64,000 bases of DNA from Hamadaea tsunoensis DSM 44101 (GTDB lineage: Bacteria; Actinomycetota; Actinomycetes; Mycobacteriales; Micromonosporaceae). A model generated the notes under the pieces. That model did no database searches. It had not been told where the DNA came from and saw nothing but the letters and a program-made list of their open reading frames with translations. The stretch is from positions 1 to 64,000 of the forward strand of contig NZ_AUAX01000024.1 of NCBI RefSeq assembly GCF_000428945.1, written 5' to 3'. This document shows positions 44,937-53,325 of the stretch, piece by piece. Within the stretch, counting starts at the first letter, position 1. Every line of letters starts with the position of its first letter. The position numbers and the translations under genes were made by a program.

Positions 44937-46196
44937 TCAGCTGACCGGCCAGGCCTTGATCGAGGTCTCCTTGCCACCGGTGATGGTCTGGATCGTCATG
45001 TCGATCGCGTTGACGTCACCGGAGGCCGGGTCGATCTTGATCTCCTTGCCGAGGATCGCGGTGTCGGCCGGGACGGTGATGCCCGTGCTGCCGCCGAGAA
45101 CCTGCGACGTCACGCTCTTGCGGGTGCCGTCCGACTTCTCGATCGCGGCCAGGATCACCTGGAGCGCCTGGACGCCGTAGAGGGCGTACGGGCTGGCCGG
45201 GGCCTTGCCGTACTCCTTGTTGTAGTCGTCCAGGAACTTGCCGGTGATGGCGGTCTTGCCCAGGTCGTCGAGGCCGAGACCGGGGAAGGTGTTGTAGATG
45301 CCCTCCGCCTCGGGCATGGCGTCCAGGTCGGTGTAGCCGACCCAGCCGTCGGGGGTGACGACCTTCACGGTCTTGTTGTCGCCGAGGATGCGGACCTTGT
45401 CCTTGAGCAGCTGGCCGCCGTTGTTGTCGAACACGCCACCGAAGTAGACGCAGTCGACGCCGTCCGTCTTGGCCTTGTTGAACAGCGCGTTGTAGTTGGT
45501 GGCCTTGCCGTCCCAGGCAGCCGTCGTGACGGTGATGCCCTTGGCCGTGGCCTCCAGCGCGAACTGCTTCGCGACACCCTTGCCGTAGGTCTCGGTGTCG
45601 TCGAGGACCAGGCACTTCTTCACGCCCAGGTCCTGGGCGGCCATCTGGGCGCCGGCCTTGCCCTGGAGGTCGTCGGTGGTGACGACGCGCGCGTAGTTAC
45701 GCGTGTTGGTCGGGTAGTACTTGTTGGGCTCGTTGTCGCTCCACGCCTTGGTGAGGCCGGGGTAGGTGTTCGCCTCGGAGATCATCAGCATCGGGCCGGA
45801 CGGGTCCTGGTTGAGCACCGGGATCTCCAGCTGCGCGCAGCCGGAGTTGTAGGTGCCCATGACCGCGACCTCGCTGGCGTTCGCGACGTGGTCGTTGGCG
45901 TTCTTGGTGCACTGCGAGGCGTCCCACTTGCCCAGCGCGGCGGTCGCGTTGTCGTACTTCTTCAGCGTGACCTTGTACTTGCCGGCCTTGCCGTCGTGCT
46001 GCTTGAGGTACAGCTCCATCGCCTGGTACGTCGAGTCGGACGCGTCCTTGGACGAACCCGTGAAGGGCAGGTCCACGCCGACGACGACCTCGGTGGTGGC
46101 CGAGCCGCTATTGCCGGACTTGTCACACGCGGTCGCCGTCAACGCGGTGGCGGTCGCGGCGACGAGCACGGTGAGTGCCTTGATGCGCCTGTTCAT
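44937..46196 (-). CDS. livK: Branched-chain amino acid ABC transporter binding lipoprotein LivK
   Basis: 419 aa. Signal peptide with lipobox ATAC (Cys24). Family 6 periplasmic-binding fold: VVGVDLPFTGSSKDASDSTYQAMELYLKQ, MGTYNSGCAQLEIPVL, KCLVLDDTETYGKGVAKQF, VYFGGVFDNNGGQLLKD and PYALYGVQALQVILAAIEKS. It delivers branched-chain or related amino acids to LivHM. First gene of the operon; the 265 bases upstream hold its promoter, but I could not fix the -10. Confidence 0.94.
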   Translation of the reverse strand: MNRRIKALTVLVAATATALTATACDKSGNSGSATTEVVVGVDLPFTGSSKDASDSTYQAMELYLKQHDGKAGKYKVTLKKYDNATAALGKWDASQCTKNANDHVANASEVAVMGTYNSGCAQLEIPVLNQDPSGPMLMISEANTYPGLTKAWSDNEPNKYYPTNTRNYARVVTTDDLQGKAGAQMAAQDLGVKKCLVLDDTETYGKGVAKQFALEATAKGITVTTAAWDGKATNYNALFNKAKTDGVDCVYFGGVFDNNGGQLLKDKVRILGDNKTVKVVTPDGWVGYTDLDAMPEAEGIYNTFPGLGLDDLGKTAITGKFLDDYNKEYGKAPASPYALYGVQALQVILAAIEKSDGTRKSVTSQVLGGSTGITVPADTAILGKEIKIDPASGDVNAIDMTIQTITGGKETSIKAWPVS

Positions 46197-46461
46197 CCTT
46201 GTCCTCTCGACTCCTCAACCCAAGTGGGCGCCTCGGGCACGGGCCCGCGGCGCTCGCGGCGTACCAGCGCTCAACAGCCAATTCGGTGATCCTGGCTGTG
46301 ATGCGGCACACCGGTGGCGCGAACGTAGGTTGTCGACGAGAGCTGTGTCAAGGCTTGGGACGCCCCACCGGCGTGTTTGCCTACCAAGCCGTAATGCAAT
46401 GGTGGCCGAGGTGATGCGGTCATCTCGGCGAAACAATCTCAACTTAATCAATCAATACGAA
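46197..46461. other. Upstream region of livK
   Basis: 265 bases up to the terminator of the ANTAR regulator, less GC-rich than the coding DNA. It contains the liv promoter presumably, but no clear -35/-10 pair, riboswitch or repeat was recognised. Confidence 0.4.
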
Positions 46462-46488
46462 AACCCGCAGGTCAGAGACCTACGGGTT
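46462..46488 (-). terminator. Terminator of the ANTAR regulator gene
   Basis: Hairpin AACCCGCAGGTC / GACCTACGGGTT (one mismatch) with a 3-base loop, followed on the minus strand by TTTTCG. It is 25 bases after the stop of the regulator gene. Confidence 0.88.
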
Positions 46489-46513
46489 GCGTGTTAACAG
46501 GTGATGACAGCGC

Positions 46514-47122
46514 CTACTCAGCGGCCTCGGCGGCAGCCTCTTCGATGATCCGCTCGGCGACCTCCCGCATGGTCATCCGATGGTCCATCGCGGTCCGCTG
46601 AATCCACTTGAACGACTGCGGTTCGGTCATGCCGTACTGGGTCATCAGGGCACCCTTGGCCCGCTCGACGGCCTTGCGGGTCTCCAGCCGGTCGGACAAT
46701 CCGGCCACCTCGGCCTCCAGCGCCGCCACTTCGGCGTGCCGGGACAGCGCGATCTCGATCGAGGGCACCAGGTCCGACTTCTGGAACGGCTTCACCAGGT
46801 ACGCCATGGCACCGGCCGCGCGCGCCCGCTCGACCAGGTCGCGCTGGCTGAACGCGGTCAGAATGATCACCGGGGCGATCCGGGCGCCGGCCACCTTCTC
46901 CGCCGCGGCGAGGCCGTCCATGATCGGCATCTTGATGTCGAAGATGCAGAGATCGGGCTTGAGCTCCTCGGCCAGCCGCACGGCCGTCTCGCCGTCGCCC
47001 GCCTCGCCCACGACCTCATAGCCCTCCTCGCCGAGCATCTCGGCGAGGTCGAGCCGGATGAGCGCCTCGTCCTCCGCGATCAGCACCCGCTTACGAGCCG
47101 CGCCCGCCTGCACTTCCGTCAC
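46514..47122 (-). CDS. ANTAR-domain response regulator (PdtaR/Rv1626-like)
   Basis: 202 aa from GTG 47122 with GGGAG upstream. The receiver domain (about 10-125) has the acidic pair in AEDEA, phospho-Asp in CIFDIKMP, Thr in ILTAFS and Lys in LVKPF. A short coiled coil leads to the C-terminal ANTAR RNA-binding domain (about 140-198: LETRKAVERAKGALMTQYGMTEPQSFKWIQRTAMD, seen as three helices with conserved Ala and aromatic residues). Such regulators bind paired hairpins in mRNA and prevent termination when phosphorylated. The partner histidine kinase is not in the window. A likely -10 (TAGGCT) is 44 bases upstream. Confidence 0.93.
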   Translation of the reverse strand: MTEVQAGAARKRVLIAEDEALIRLDLAEMLGEEGYEVVGEAGDGETAVRLAEELKPDLCIFDIKMPIMDGLAAAEKVAGARIAPVIILTAFSQRDLVERARAAGAMAYLVKPFQKSDLVPSIEIALSRHAEVAALEAEVAGLSDRLETRKAVERAKGALMTQYGMTEPQSFKWIQRTAMDHRMTMREVAERIIEEAAAEAAE

Positions 47123-47192
47123 CGACAACTCCCAACACCCAGCGAACCCTGTTTCTGCCCCGAAGCCTAGTCGGGTAGAGTGAGCCGTCCGC

Positions 47193-47276
47193 GCCGGGAT
47201 GGTGGAATCGGTAGACACCATGGCCTCAAAATCCATTGCCTGAAAGGGCGTGCGGGTTCGAGTCCCGCTCCCGGCA
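47193..47276 (+). tRNA. tRNA-Leu (anticodon CAA)
   Basis: 84 bases. Acceptor stem GCCGGGA/TCCCGGC pairs perfectly with discriminator A. The D-arm GGTGGAATCGGTAGACACC, the anticodon loop CTCAAAA (anticodon CAA, reads UUG), a long class II variable arm and the T-arm GCGGGTTCGAGTCCCGC are all present. The last pair of the anticodon stem is a C-T mismatch. CCA is not encoded. It lies between the divergent regulator gene and proS. Confidence 0.95.
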
Positions 47277-47344
47277 CTTTCACCGCTTCGGCCCTGCTTA
47301 ACTGATGTCCGGTTCGCCGGGACCGTCGGCTAGGCTCGGCGACT

Positions 47345-49048
47345 ATGCGCTGGTCTCAGATGTACGTCCCCACCCTGCGGCAGGACCCCGCCGACGCCGA
47401 CGCGGTCAGCCACCGGCTGCTGCTGCGCGCGGGCTTCGTCCGACAGCTCATGTCCGGCCACTACAGCCTCCTGCCCATGGCGGTACGCGTACGCGCGAAG
47501 ATCATGACCGTGATCCGCGAGGAGATGGACCGGATCGGCTCGCAGGAGTTCCTGCTGCCGGCGATGCATCCGGCGGAGATCTGGCACAAGTCGGGACGCT
47601 GGGACGTGATGGGACAGGAGATGTTCCGGCTGCGTGACCGCCGGGGAGCCGACCTGGCGCTCGGCATGACGCACGAGGAGATCTTCACTACCCTCGCCGC
47701 CGAGCTGCGCTCCTATCGCGAGCTGCCGCAGATGTGGTACCAGTTCCAGACCAAGTTCCGCGACGAGCCGCGGCCGAAGAGCGGTCTGATCCGCGTACGC
47801 GAGTTCACGATGAAGGACTCCTACAGCTTCGATCTCGACCAGGCCGGCCTGGACGTGTCGTTCGACAGGCACTACGACGCGTACGTGCGGATCTTCCAGC
47901 GGCTGGGCATCGAGGCGATCCCGGTCGAGGCGTCCAACGGCACCATGGGCGGCAGCGACTCCCGGGAGTTCATGTCGCCGTGCGGCGCCGGCGAGGACCT
48001 CGTCGTGCACTGCCCCGCCTGCGGGTACGCCGCGAACGTGGAGAAGGCGGCCGCCGCCCTGGCCCCGGTCGAGGACGACGGCCTCCTGGACACCCCGGAG
48101 CGTTTCGACACCCCCGGCGTACGCACGATCGACGACCTCGACGTCCGGTTCGGGTTCCCCGGGAACAGGCAGGTCAAGACGCTCGTCTACGTCGTCGACG
48201 ACCAGCTGACGCTCGTGCTGATGCGCGGCGACCACGCGCTCGTCGAGCAGAAGTTGATCGACGTGCTCGGCGCCGTCGGCGTACGCCCGGCCCATCCGGA
48301 GGAGATCCAGTCGGCGCTCGGCGCGCTGCCCGGCAGCCTCGGCGCGGTCGGCGTGACGGGCCTGCCGATCGTGGCGGACGAGGCGCTGCGCGGCCGCCGG
48401 GGCATGGCGACCGGCGCCAACATCGACGACGTGCACCTGCGCGGCGTGGACGTGGAACGCGACATCACCGTCGGACGCTGGGCGGACCTGCGCGAGGTCG
48501 TCGCGGGCGAGACCTGTGCCCGCTGCGGCGCGACCCTCGAAGTCGTCCGCACGGTCGAGGTCGGCCACATCTTCAAGCTCGGCTACAAGTTCACCGAGTC
48601 GCTGGGCGTCAGCGTGCTGACCCAGGACGGCCGGCGGGTGGCCCCGATCATGGGCTCGTACGGCATCGGCGTCGAGCGGGCGCTCGCCGCGATCGTCGAG
48701 AGCCACCACGACGAGAAGGGCATCCTCTGGCCGATGGCCACAGCGCCGTTCCACGTGGCGATCGTGCGGCTCGGCCAGGACGAGGCGACCGTGGCCGCCG
48801 CCGACACCCTCTACTCCGACCTGCTCGACCGGCGCGTCGAGGTCATCCTCGACGACCGCGAGGAGCGGCCGGGCGTGAAGTTCAGCGACGCCGAACTGGT
48901 CGGCTTCCCGCTGCGGGTCACGGTCGGAGCGCGCGGGCTCGCCGAGGGCACGGTGGAGATCACGGTCCGCGCGAGCGGCGAAACCACCAAGGTCCCGGTC
49001 GCGGAGGCCGCCAACCACCTGGCCGCGCTGGTCCGCGCCGCCCTCTGA
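47345..49048 (+). CDS. proS: Prolyl-tRNA synthetase (bacterial type with editing domain)
   Basis: 567 aa. Class II core: motif 1 near REEMDRIGSQEFLLPAMHP, motif 2 FRDEPRPKSGLIRVREFTMKDSYSF, motif 3 GSYGIGVERALAAIVE. The editing (INS) domain lies between motifs 2 and 3 (about residues 225-390), and the anticodon-binding domain covers the last 110 residues. It charges tRNA-Pro. TAGGCT is eight bases before the ATG, so the mRNA is probably leaderless; no T-box leader is seen. Confidence 0.98.
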   Translation: MRWSQMYVPTLRQDPADADAVSHRLLLRAGFVRQLMSGHYSLLPMAVRVRAKIMTVIREEMDRIGSQEFLLPAMHPAEIWHKSGRWDVMGQEMFRLRDRRGADLALGMTHEEIFTTLAAELRSYRELPQMWYQFQTKFRDEPRPKSGLIRVREFTMKDSYSFDLDQAGLDVSFDRHYDAYVRIFQRLGIEAIPVEASNGTMGGSDSREFMSPCGAGEDLVVHCPACGYAANVEKAAAALAPVEDDGLLDTPERFDTPGVRTIDDLDVRFGFPGNRQVKTLVYVVDDQLTLVLMRGDHALVEQKLIDVLGAVGVRPAHPEEIQSALGALPGSLGAVGVTGLPIVADEALRGRRGMATGANIDDVHLRGVDVERDITVGRWADLREVVAGETCARCGATLEVVRTVEVGHIFKLGYKFTESLGVSVLTQDGRRVAPIMGSYGIGVERALAAIVESHHDEKGILWPMATAPFHVAIVRLGQDEATVAAADTLYSDLLDRRVEVILDDREERPGVKFSDAELVGFPLRVTVGARGLAEGTVEITVRASGETTKVPVAEAANHLAALVRAAL

Positions 49049-49152
49049 CCCCGCCATGTGCTTTGTCGCGACTATCCGATTTGCACGGACGGTCGCGGCC
49101 GGACTTGGTGACGGTCGCGGCCGGACTTGGTGACGGTCGCGGCCGGACTTGG
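49049..49152. other. Start of the repeat-rich intergenic region after proS
   Basis: After the proS stop, a TTTGTCGCGACT motif (49062-49078, minus orientation of GGACAGTCGCGACAAA) precedes the 22-base tandem array. The same order is found, inverted, next to element B at 55630-55685, so the similarity between the two intergenic regions extends beyond the 146-base element. Confidence 0.6.
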
Positions 49153-49154
49153 TG
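49089..49154 (+). repeat. Three perfect 22-base tandem repeats
   Basis: Units at 49089, 49111 and 49133 are identical (beginning ACGGTCGCGG and ending CGGACTTGGTG). The array ends at the left terminal repeat of the 146-base element, whose first two bases it shares. The homologous flank of the 55484 copy has no such expansion. Confidence 0.95.
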
Positions 49155-49298
49155 ATCGTTTACGGCCGAGGTGTGAAAACGGCCCCTTGATGCATGATCG
49201 TTGACGGTCCTGGAGCACGCTGACCGGCTCCGGCTACACCTGAGGCGTAAATGATCATGCAGATCGGCTCGGATTGACACCTCAGCCGTAAATGATCA
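49153..49298 (-). repeat. 146-base MITE-like element, copy A
   Basis: The ends are inverted repeats of about 22 bases: TGATCGTTTACGGCCGAGG on the left and the complement of CCTCAGCCGTAAATGATCA on the right. Two more half-motifs lie inside (TGCATGATCGTTGACGG and its partner near 49234-49257). Copy B (55484) has the same length in opposite orientation, roughly 80 percent identical by eye. No coding capacity. It resembles a non-autonomous mobile element or a large structured repeat; no transposase is in the window. Confidence 0.8.
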
Positions 49299-49816
49299 AG
49301 GACTCCGCGCCTCCGGCCCACATGACGGAAGATCGTTCTCGCGTCATGGGCTCCGGCCGAGGACGGGGCGGCGCGCGCTTGATCGACAGCGGCTGCGATG
49401 TTAAAACCCGCCCCTGTCCCAAGATCCAGGGCGCCCCAGATGTAGGAAATCGGCCCATAGCGACATCCCAGCCGCAATGGATCGAGGAACAGGCCCGAAA
49501 ACTACATCCCAGCCGCGAACGATCACCCACCAGCCGATCCACCCGATCGCCATATCGGACAGTCGCGACAAAGTCCGGGGTAAAGAGCCGCGTCACCCAT
49601 AGCGGGTCGCCGATGATCGCGCCGAACTCCTTGATCATGTAACCCTGTTCCGGCAAGAAAACGCTCTCCTGCCGATATGGCGTTACATGATCAAGGCGCA
49701 GCCACCCCCATCGCCGGAATGGCGCTACATGATCATGGCGTCGGGCACAGGACCCGCCGGCAACCGATACCCATATCGGACAGTCGCGACAAAAGCCGGG
49801 TTGAAGGGGTGAACCA
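49299..49816. other. Repeat-rich intergenic region: 25-base motifs and ATGATCAT hairpins
   Basis: No gene is credible. Three more copies of the motif TGATC-N5-CGGCTGNGATGT lie at about 49379-49404, 49461-49485 and 49501-49524. CATATCGGACAGTCGCGACA occurs at 49552 and 49772. Between these, TTGATCATGTAAC (49631) is inverted as GTTACATGATCAA (49683) and partly repeated as GCTACATGATCATGG (49724). The part next to element A also resembles the flank of element B. Confidence 0.75.
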
Positions 49817-49930
49817 GCGACCGGACGACGGTGATGGATGCCTCGCCCCACTCAGCTGGCAGTGGAGGCCCCCCAGGGCCGGAACGGTCTCCCGCGGGAG
49901 GAGCGGAGGTGAGATCGACGAACCCGGGAA
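49817..49930. ncRNA. Structured intergenic element, copy C2
   Basis: About 114 bases, aligned with C1 and C3. The closing stem reads GCCTC / GAGGT here, where C1 and C3 have GCTTC / GAAGT: both sides change together. Hairpin 1 GCCCCACT/AGTGGAGGC, hairpin 2 GGCCC/GGGCC with loop CCCA, hairpin 3 CTCC/GGAG. It is 23 bases from the stop of the minus-strand APC permease gene and about 770 bases after proS. Confidence 0.5.
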
Positions 49931-49953
49931 CAAAAGATCTTGATAAAAGATTC

Positions 49954-51150
49954 TCAAGCCCTTGATCTCAGCCGAACGACGCGATAGACAAGGCCGACGG
50001 CGTAGACCCCCACCCCGGCCAGGATCGCCGGCAGCGGCAGCGTCACGACCAGCACCACGCAGCCGAGCGCGCCGAGCACCTGCCAGAAGCGGGCGTAGAG
50101 GCGGTCGGTCTGCGTGAACGCGGCCAGGTTCGCGACCAGGTAGTAGACCAGCACGCCGAACGACGAGAATCCGATCGCCCCGCGCAGGTCCACCGTCAGC
50201 ACGAGTGCGCAGACCACCGCGCCGAGTACCAGCTCCGCGCGGTGGGGCACCTGGTACTTCTCGTGCACCGCGGCGAGGTACCGCGGCAGGTCGCCGGTCC
50301 GGGCCATCGCCAGCGTCGTGCGCCCCACTCCCGCGATCAGCGCCAGCAGCGCGCCGAGGGACGCGAGTGCCGCGCCGATCGTCACGATCACCGACGGGTA
50401 CGCGTCGTGCAGCGGGGCGGTGGACGTCGCGAGCGCGTCGGCGCCGAGCGCGTGCAGGACGGCCACGCCGACGAACGCGTACACGATGACGGCGATGCCC
50501 AGCGCGATCAGGATCGCCCGGGGGATCGTGCGGCGCGGTTCGCGTACCTCCTCGCCCATGGTCGCGATCCGCGCGTAGCCCGCGAACGCGAAGAACAGCA
50601 GGCCCGCCGACTGCAGCACGCCGTAGGCACCGTGCACCTGCCCCGCCGGCGCCCCGGGGGCACGCAACCCGGCCGCCGTCACCACCGCGAGCACCACCAG
50701 CACCGCGGCGACCAGGATCCGAGCCAGTTTCGCCGTACGCGTGACCCCGCGGTAGTTGACCGCCACCAGTCCCGCCACGGCGGCCACGGCCACGGGACGT
50801 TCCCAGCCGGCGGGGGCGGCGTACGCGGCGAACGTCAGCGCCATGGCCGCGCAGGAGGCCGTCTTGCCGACGACGAAGCCCCAGCCGGCGATGAAACCCC
50901 ACCAGTCGCCGAGGCGTTCGCGTCCGTACACGTAGGTGCCGCCGGACGTCGGGTACTGCGCGGCCAGCTGCGCCGACGCGGTCGCGTTGCAGTACGCGAC
51001 GATCGCGGCGATCCCGAGGCCGGCCAAGAACAGCGGTCCGGCCGCCCGGGCGGCGGGCGCGAAGGAGGCGAAGACGCCTGCGCCGATCATGGAGCCGAGG
51101 CCGATGACGACGGCGTCGAGCGTGCCGAGCCGGCGGGCGAGGGTGGTCAC
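49954..51150 (-). CDS. APC-superfamily amino acid permease
   Basis: 398 aa with about 12 hydrophobic helices. The first helix contains VIGLGSMIGAGVFASF, the glycine-rich unwound substrate-binding segment of the APC fold, and helix 6 has LLFFAFAGYARIATMGEEVREPRRTIPRAI, a typical APC signature. It is shorter than most family members (no C-terminal extension). The start is nine bases from the stop of the Rrf2 gene, so it is the last gene of the sulfate/Rrf2 operon. Uptake of a sulfur amino acid would fit that context but is a guess. Confidence 0.85.
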   Translation of the reverse strand: MTTLARRLGTLDAVVIGLGSMIGAGVFASFAPAARAAGPLFLAGLGIAAIVAYCNATASAQLAAQYPTSGGTYVYGRERLGDWWGFIAGWGFVVGKTASCAAMALTFAAYAAPAGWERPVAVAAVAGLVAVNYRGVTRTAKLARILVAAVLVVLAVVTAAGLRAPGAPAGQVHGAYGVLQSAGLLFFAFAGYARIATMGEEVREPRRTIPRAILIALGIAVIVYAFVGVAVLHALGADALATSTAPLHDAYPSVIVTIGAALASLGALLALIAGVGRTTLAMARTGDLPRYLAAVHEKYQVPHRAELVLGAVVCALVLTVDLRGAIGFSSFGVLVYYLVANLAAFTQTDRLYARFWQVLGALGCVVLVVTLPLPAILAGVGVYAVGLVYRVVRLRSRA

Positions 51151-51159
51151 GCCGCCGAG

Positions 51160-51558
51160 TCAACCAGACGTGCTCTCACACCCCGACAACAGATCGGCGA
51201 TCGAAACCTCGTCCAGTACGCGCAGGGTCGCGTCGTCGGCCGCTCCCCACAACGTGCTCAGCCGCTCGCCCAGCGGGTCCGCGCGGCGGGGCGCGGGCGG
51301 TCCCGGCGGGTCGAGGACGCGCCGGACGTCGGCCAGCGTGATCTGGTCCGGCGGGCGGCTGAGCGCGTACCCGCCGTAGTGGCCGCGCTGGGCCCGGACC
51401 AGGTTGGCCCGGCGCAGCTCGGCCAGCACGTCGTAGAGGTACGGCCGGGGGATGCCCGCGTCCCGGGCGAGGGTGGCCGCCTTCGCCGGTGCGGGCGCCG
51501 ACCGGGCCAGGCCGAGCAGCGCCCGCACCGCGTAGTCGACGCGGGCCGGCAGGGTCAT
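51160..51558 (-). CDS. Rrf2-family regulator within the sulfate operon
   Basis: 132 aa. The winged-helix N-terminus (LPARVDYAVRALLGLARS, TLARDAGIPRPYLYDVLAELRRANLVRAQRGHYGGYAL) is typical of Rrf2. The three-cysteine Fe-S segment of IscR/NsrR is absent; a single Cys is near the C-terminus, so this is a CymR-like, cluster-free type. Start seven bases after the cysA stop. In Bacillus CymR senses cysteine status; here a role in controlling the sulfate operon is inferred from position. Confidence 0.85.
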   Translation of the reverse strand: MTLPARVDYAVRALLGLARSAPAPAKAATLARDAGIPRPYLYDVLAELRRANLVRAQRGHYGGYALSRPPDQITLADVRRVLDPPGPPAPRRADPLGERLSTLWGAADDATLRVLDEVSIADLLSGCESTSG

Positions 51559-51565
51559 GCCGGGA

Positions 51566-52537
51566 TCACACCGTGAGCGAGAGCGCCGACGGGATCGCCC
51601 GCAGGTGGACGGTGTCCCCCGTACGCAGCCGCAGCCCTTCGGCGGTCCCCCGGGTCACCTGCACCCAGACGTCCTCCGGGTCCTCGGCCGCGGAGCGGGC
51701 CTGGAGCTCGACGCGTACCTCGAAGCCCAGGTGGACGATCCGGTTCACGGTCGCCTCGACGGTCCCGGGCTCGGGCGAGGTCGCGATGTCGATGTCGTGC
51801 GGCCGGACCAGCCGCCCGTCCAGCCGGGTCACCGGGCCGAGGAAGCTCATCACGAACGGGCTCGCCGGCTCGTCGTAGAGCTGCTGCGGCGTACCGGCCT
51901 GCTGCACCTGCCCGTCGGCGAGCACGACGATCGAGTCCGACACGTCCATCGCCTCCTCCTGGTCGTGCGTCACAAAGACGGTCGTCACGTGCACCTCGTC
52001 GTGCAACCGCCGCAGCCACGTACGCAACTCCTTGCGTACCTGGGCGTCGAGGGCGCCGAAGGGCTCGTCGAGGAGCAGCACCTCGGGCTCGACCGCGAGC
52101 GCCCGGGCGAGCGCCATGCGCTGGCGCTGGCCGCCCGACAGCTGCGCGGGATAGCGGTCGCGGAACTGTTCCAGGTGCACCAGCTGCAGCAGCTCGTCGA
52201 CCCGCTTGCGGATCTCGGCCTTGGGGCGCTTGCGGATCTCCAGGCCGAACGCGACGTTGCGGAACACGCTCATGTGCTTGAACGCGGCGTAGTGCTGGAA
52301 GACGAAGCCGACGTTGCGCCGCTGCGGGGACAGCCGCGTCGCGTCCACACCCGAGATCGTGACCGTGCCCGCGTCCGGCGTCTCCAGGCCCGCGATCACC
52401 CGCAGCAGCGTGGACTTGCCGCCGCCGCTCGGGCCGAGCAGCGCGGTCAGCGAGCCGGAGGTGATGTCGACGCTCACGTCCTTCAGGACCGGGGTGCTGC
52501 CGAACGACTTGGAGACGTCGCGTACTTCGATGGCCAT
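51566..52537 (-). CDS. cysA: Sulfate/thiosulfate ABC transporter ATPase
   Basis: 323 aa. Walker [11 protein letters not shown]-loop [17 protein letters not shown] (characteristic of CysA), signature LSGGQRQR, Walker [12 protein letters not shown] and H-loop [10 protein letters not shown], then a C-terminal OB-type regulatory region (about 240-323). Its ATG overlaps the cysW stop (ATGA). Energises sulfate import. Confidence 0.95.
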   Translation of the reverse strand: MAIEVRDVSKSFGSTPVLKDVSVDITSGSLTALLGPSGGGKSTLLRVIAGLETPDAGTVTISGVDATRLSPQRRNVGFVFQHYAAFKHMSVFRNVAFGLEIRKRPKAEIRKRVDELLQLVHLEQFRDRYPAQLSGGQRQRMALARALAVEPEVLLLDEPFGALDAQVRKELRTWLRRLHDEVHVTTVFVTHDQEEAMDVSDSIVVLADGQVQQAGTPQQLYDEPASPFVMSFLGPVTRLDGRLVRPHDIDIATSPEPGTVEATVNRIVHLGFEVRVELQARSAAEDPEDVWVQVTRGTAEGLRLRTGDTVHLRAIPSALSLTV

Positions 52538-53325
52538 CAGTTGCCCTCCTTCGGGCGAAGGACTCGGGTGATCAGGAGCGTGGCGACGGCCACGAGTGCG
52601 AGCAGCGAGGCGGCGGCGAAGGCGGTGAGTACCTCGTAATTGAGGTAGCGCTCCTCGACGAACAGGGTCAGCGTCTGCGTCTCGCCGACGATCTTGCCGG
52701 ACACCACCGCCACGGCGCCGTACTCCCCCAGCGCCCGCGCCAGGCAGAGCACGATCCCGTAGCCGAGCGCGCCGCGGATGCCCGGCACCGTGATCCGCCG
52801 GAACGTCGCCCAGCCGCCGGCGCCGAGCGTACGGGCGGCCTGCTCCTGGTCGTCGCCCATCTGCTCCAGCACCGGCACGATCGCGCGGACGACCAGGGGC
52901 AACGACACGAACACGGTCGCCAGGACCATGCCCGGGACCGAGAAGATCACCTGGATGCCCGCCGTCTCCAGCCAGCCGCCGACCGTCGAATATTTCCCGT
53001 ACGCGAGGATCAGCGCGAGCCCGACGACGACCGGCGACACGGCGAGCGGCAGGTCGATGAGGGCGTTGAGCAGCCGCTTGCCCGGGAATTCCCGGCGGAC
53101 GAGCAGGATCGCGGCGCCGACGCCGAAGACCGTGTTGAGCACGACCGCCCAGATCGCGACCTCGACGGTGACCCGCATGGCGTGCAGGGCCTCCTCGGAG
53201 GTGAGCGATTCGATCACCGGGGCGAGCCCGTCGGCGAACGTCCGCCAGCCGATCAGCCCGATCGGCAGGATCAGCAGGAACAACAGGTACGCGAGCGCGA
53301 CCAGGCGCAGAATCCACTTAGCCAC
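52537..53325 (-). CDS. cysW: Sulfate ABC transporter permease CysW
   Basis: 262 aa, GTG start overlapping the cysT stop by eight bases. Six transmembrane helices with the EAA loop [33 protein letters not shown], and [16 protein letters not shown] near the last helices. Forms the channel with CysT. Confidence 0.94.
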   Translation of the reverse strand: MAKWILRLVALAYLLFLLILPIGLIGWRTFADGLAPVIESLTSEEALHAMRVTVEVAIWAVVLNTVFGVGAAILLVRREFPGKRLLNALIDLPLAVSPVVVGLALILAYGKYSTVGGWLETAGIQVIFSVPGMVLATVFVSLPLVVRAIVPVLEQMGDDQEQAARTLGAGGWATFRRITVPGIRGALGYGIVLCLARALGEYGAVAVVSGKIVGETQTLTLFVEERYLNYEVLTAFAAASLLALVAVATLLITRVLRPKEGN

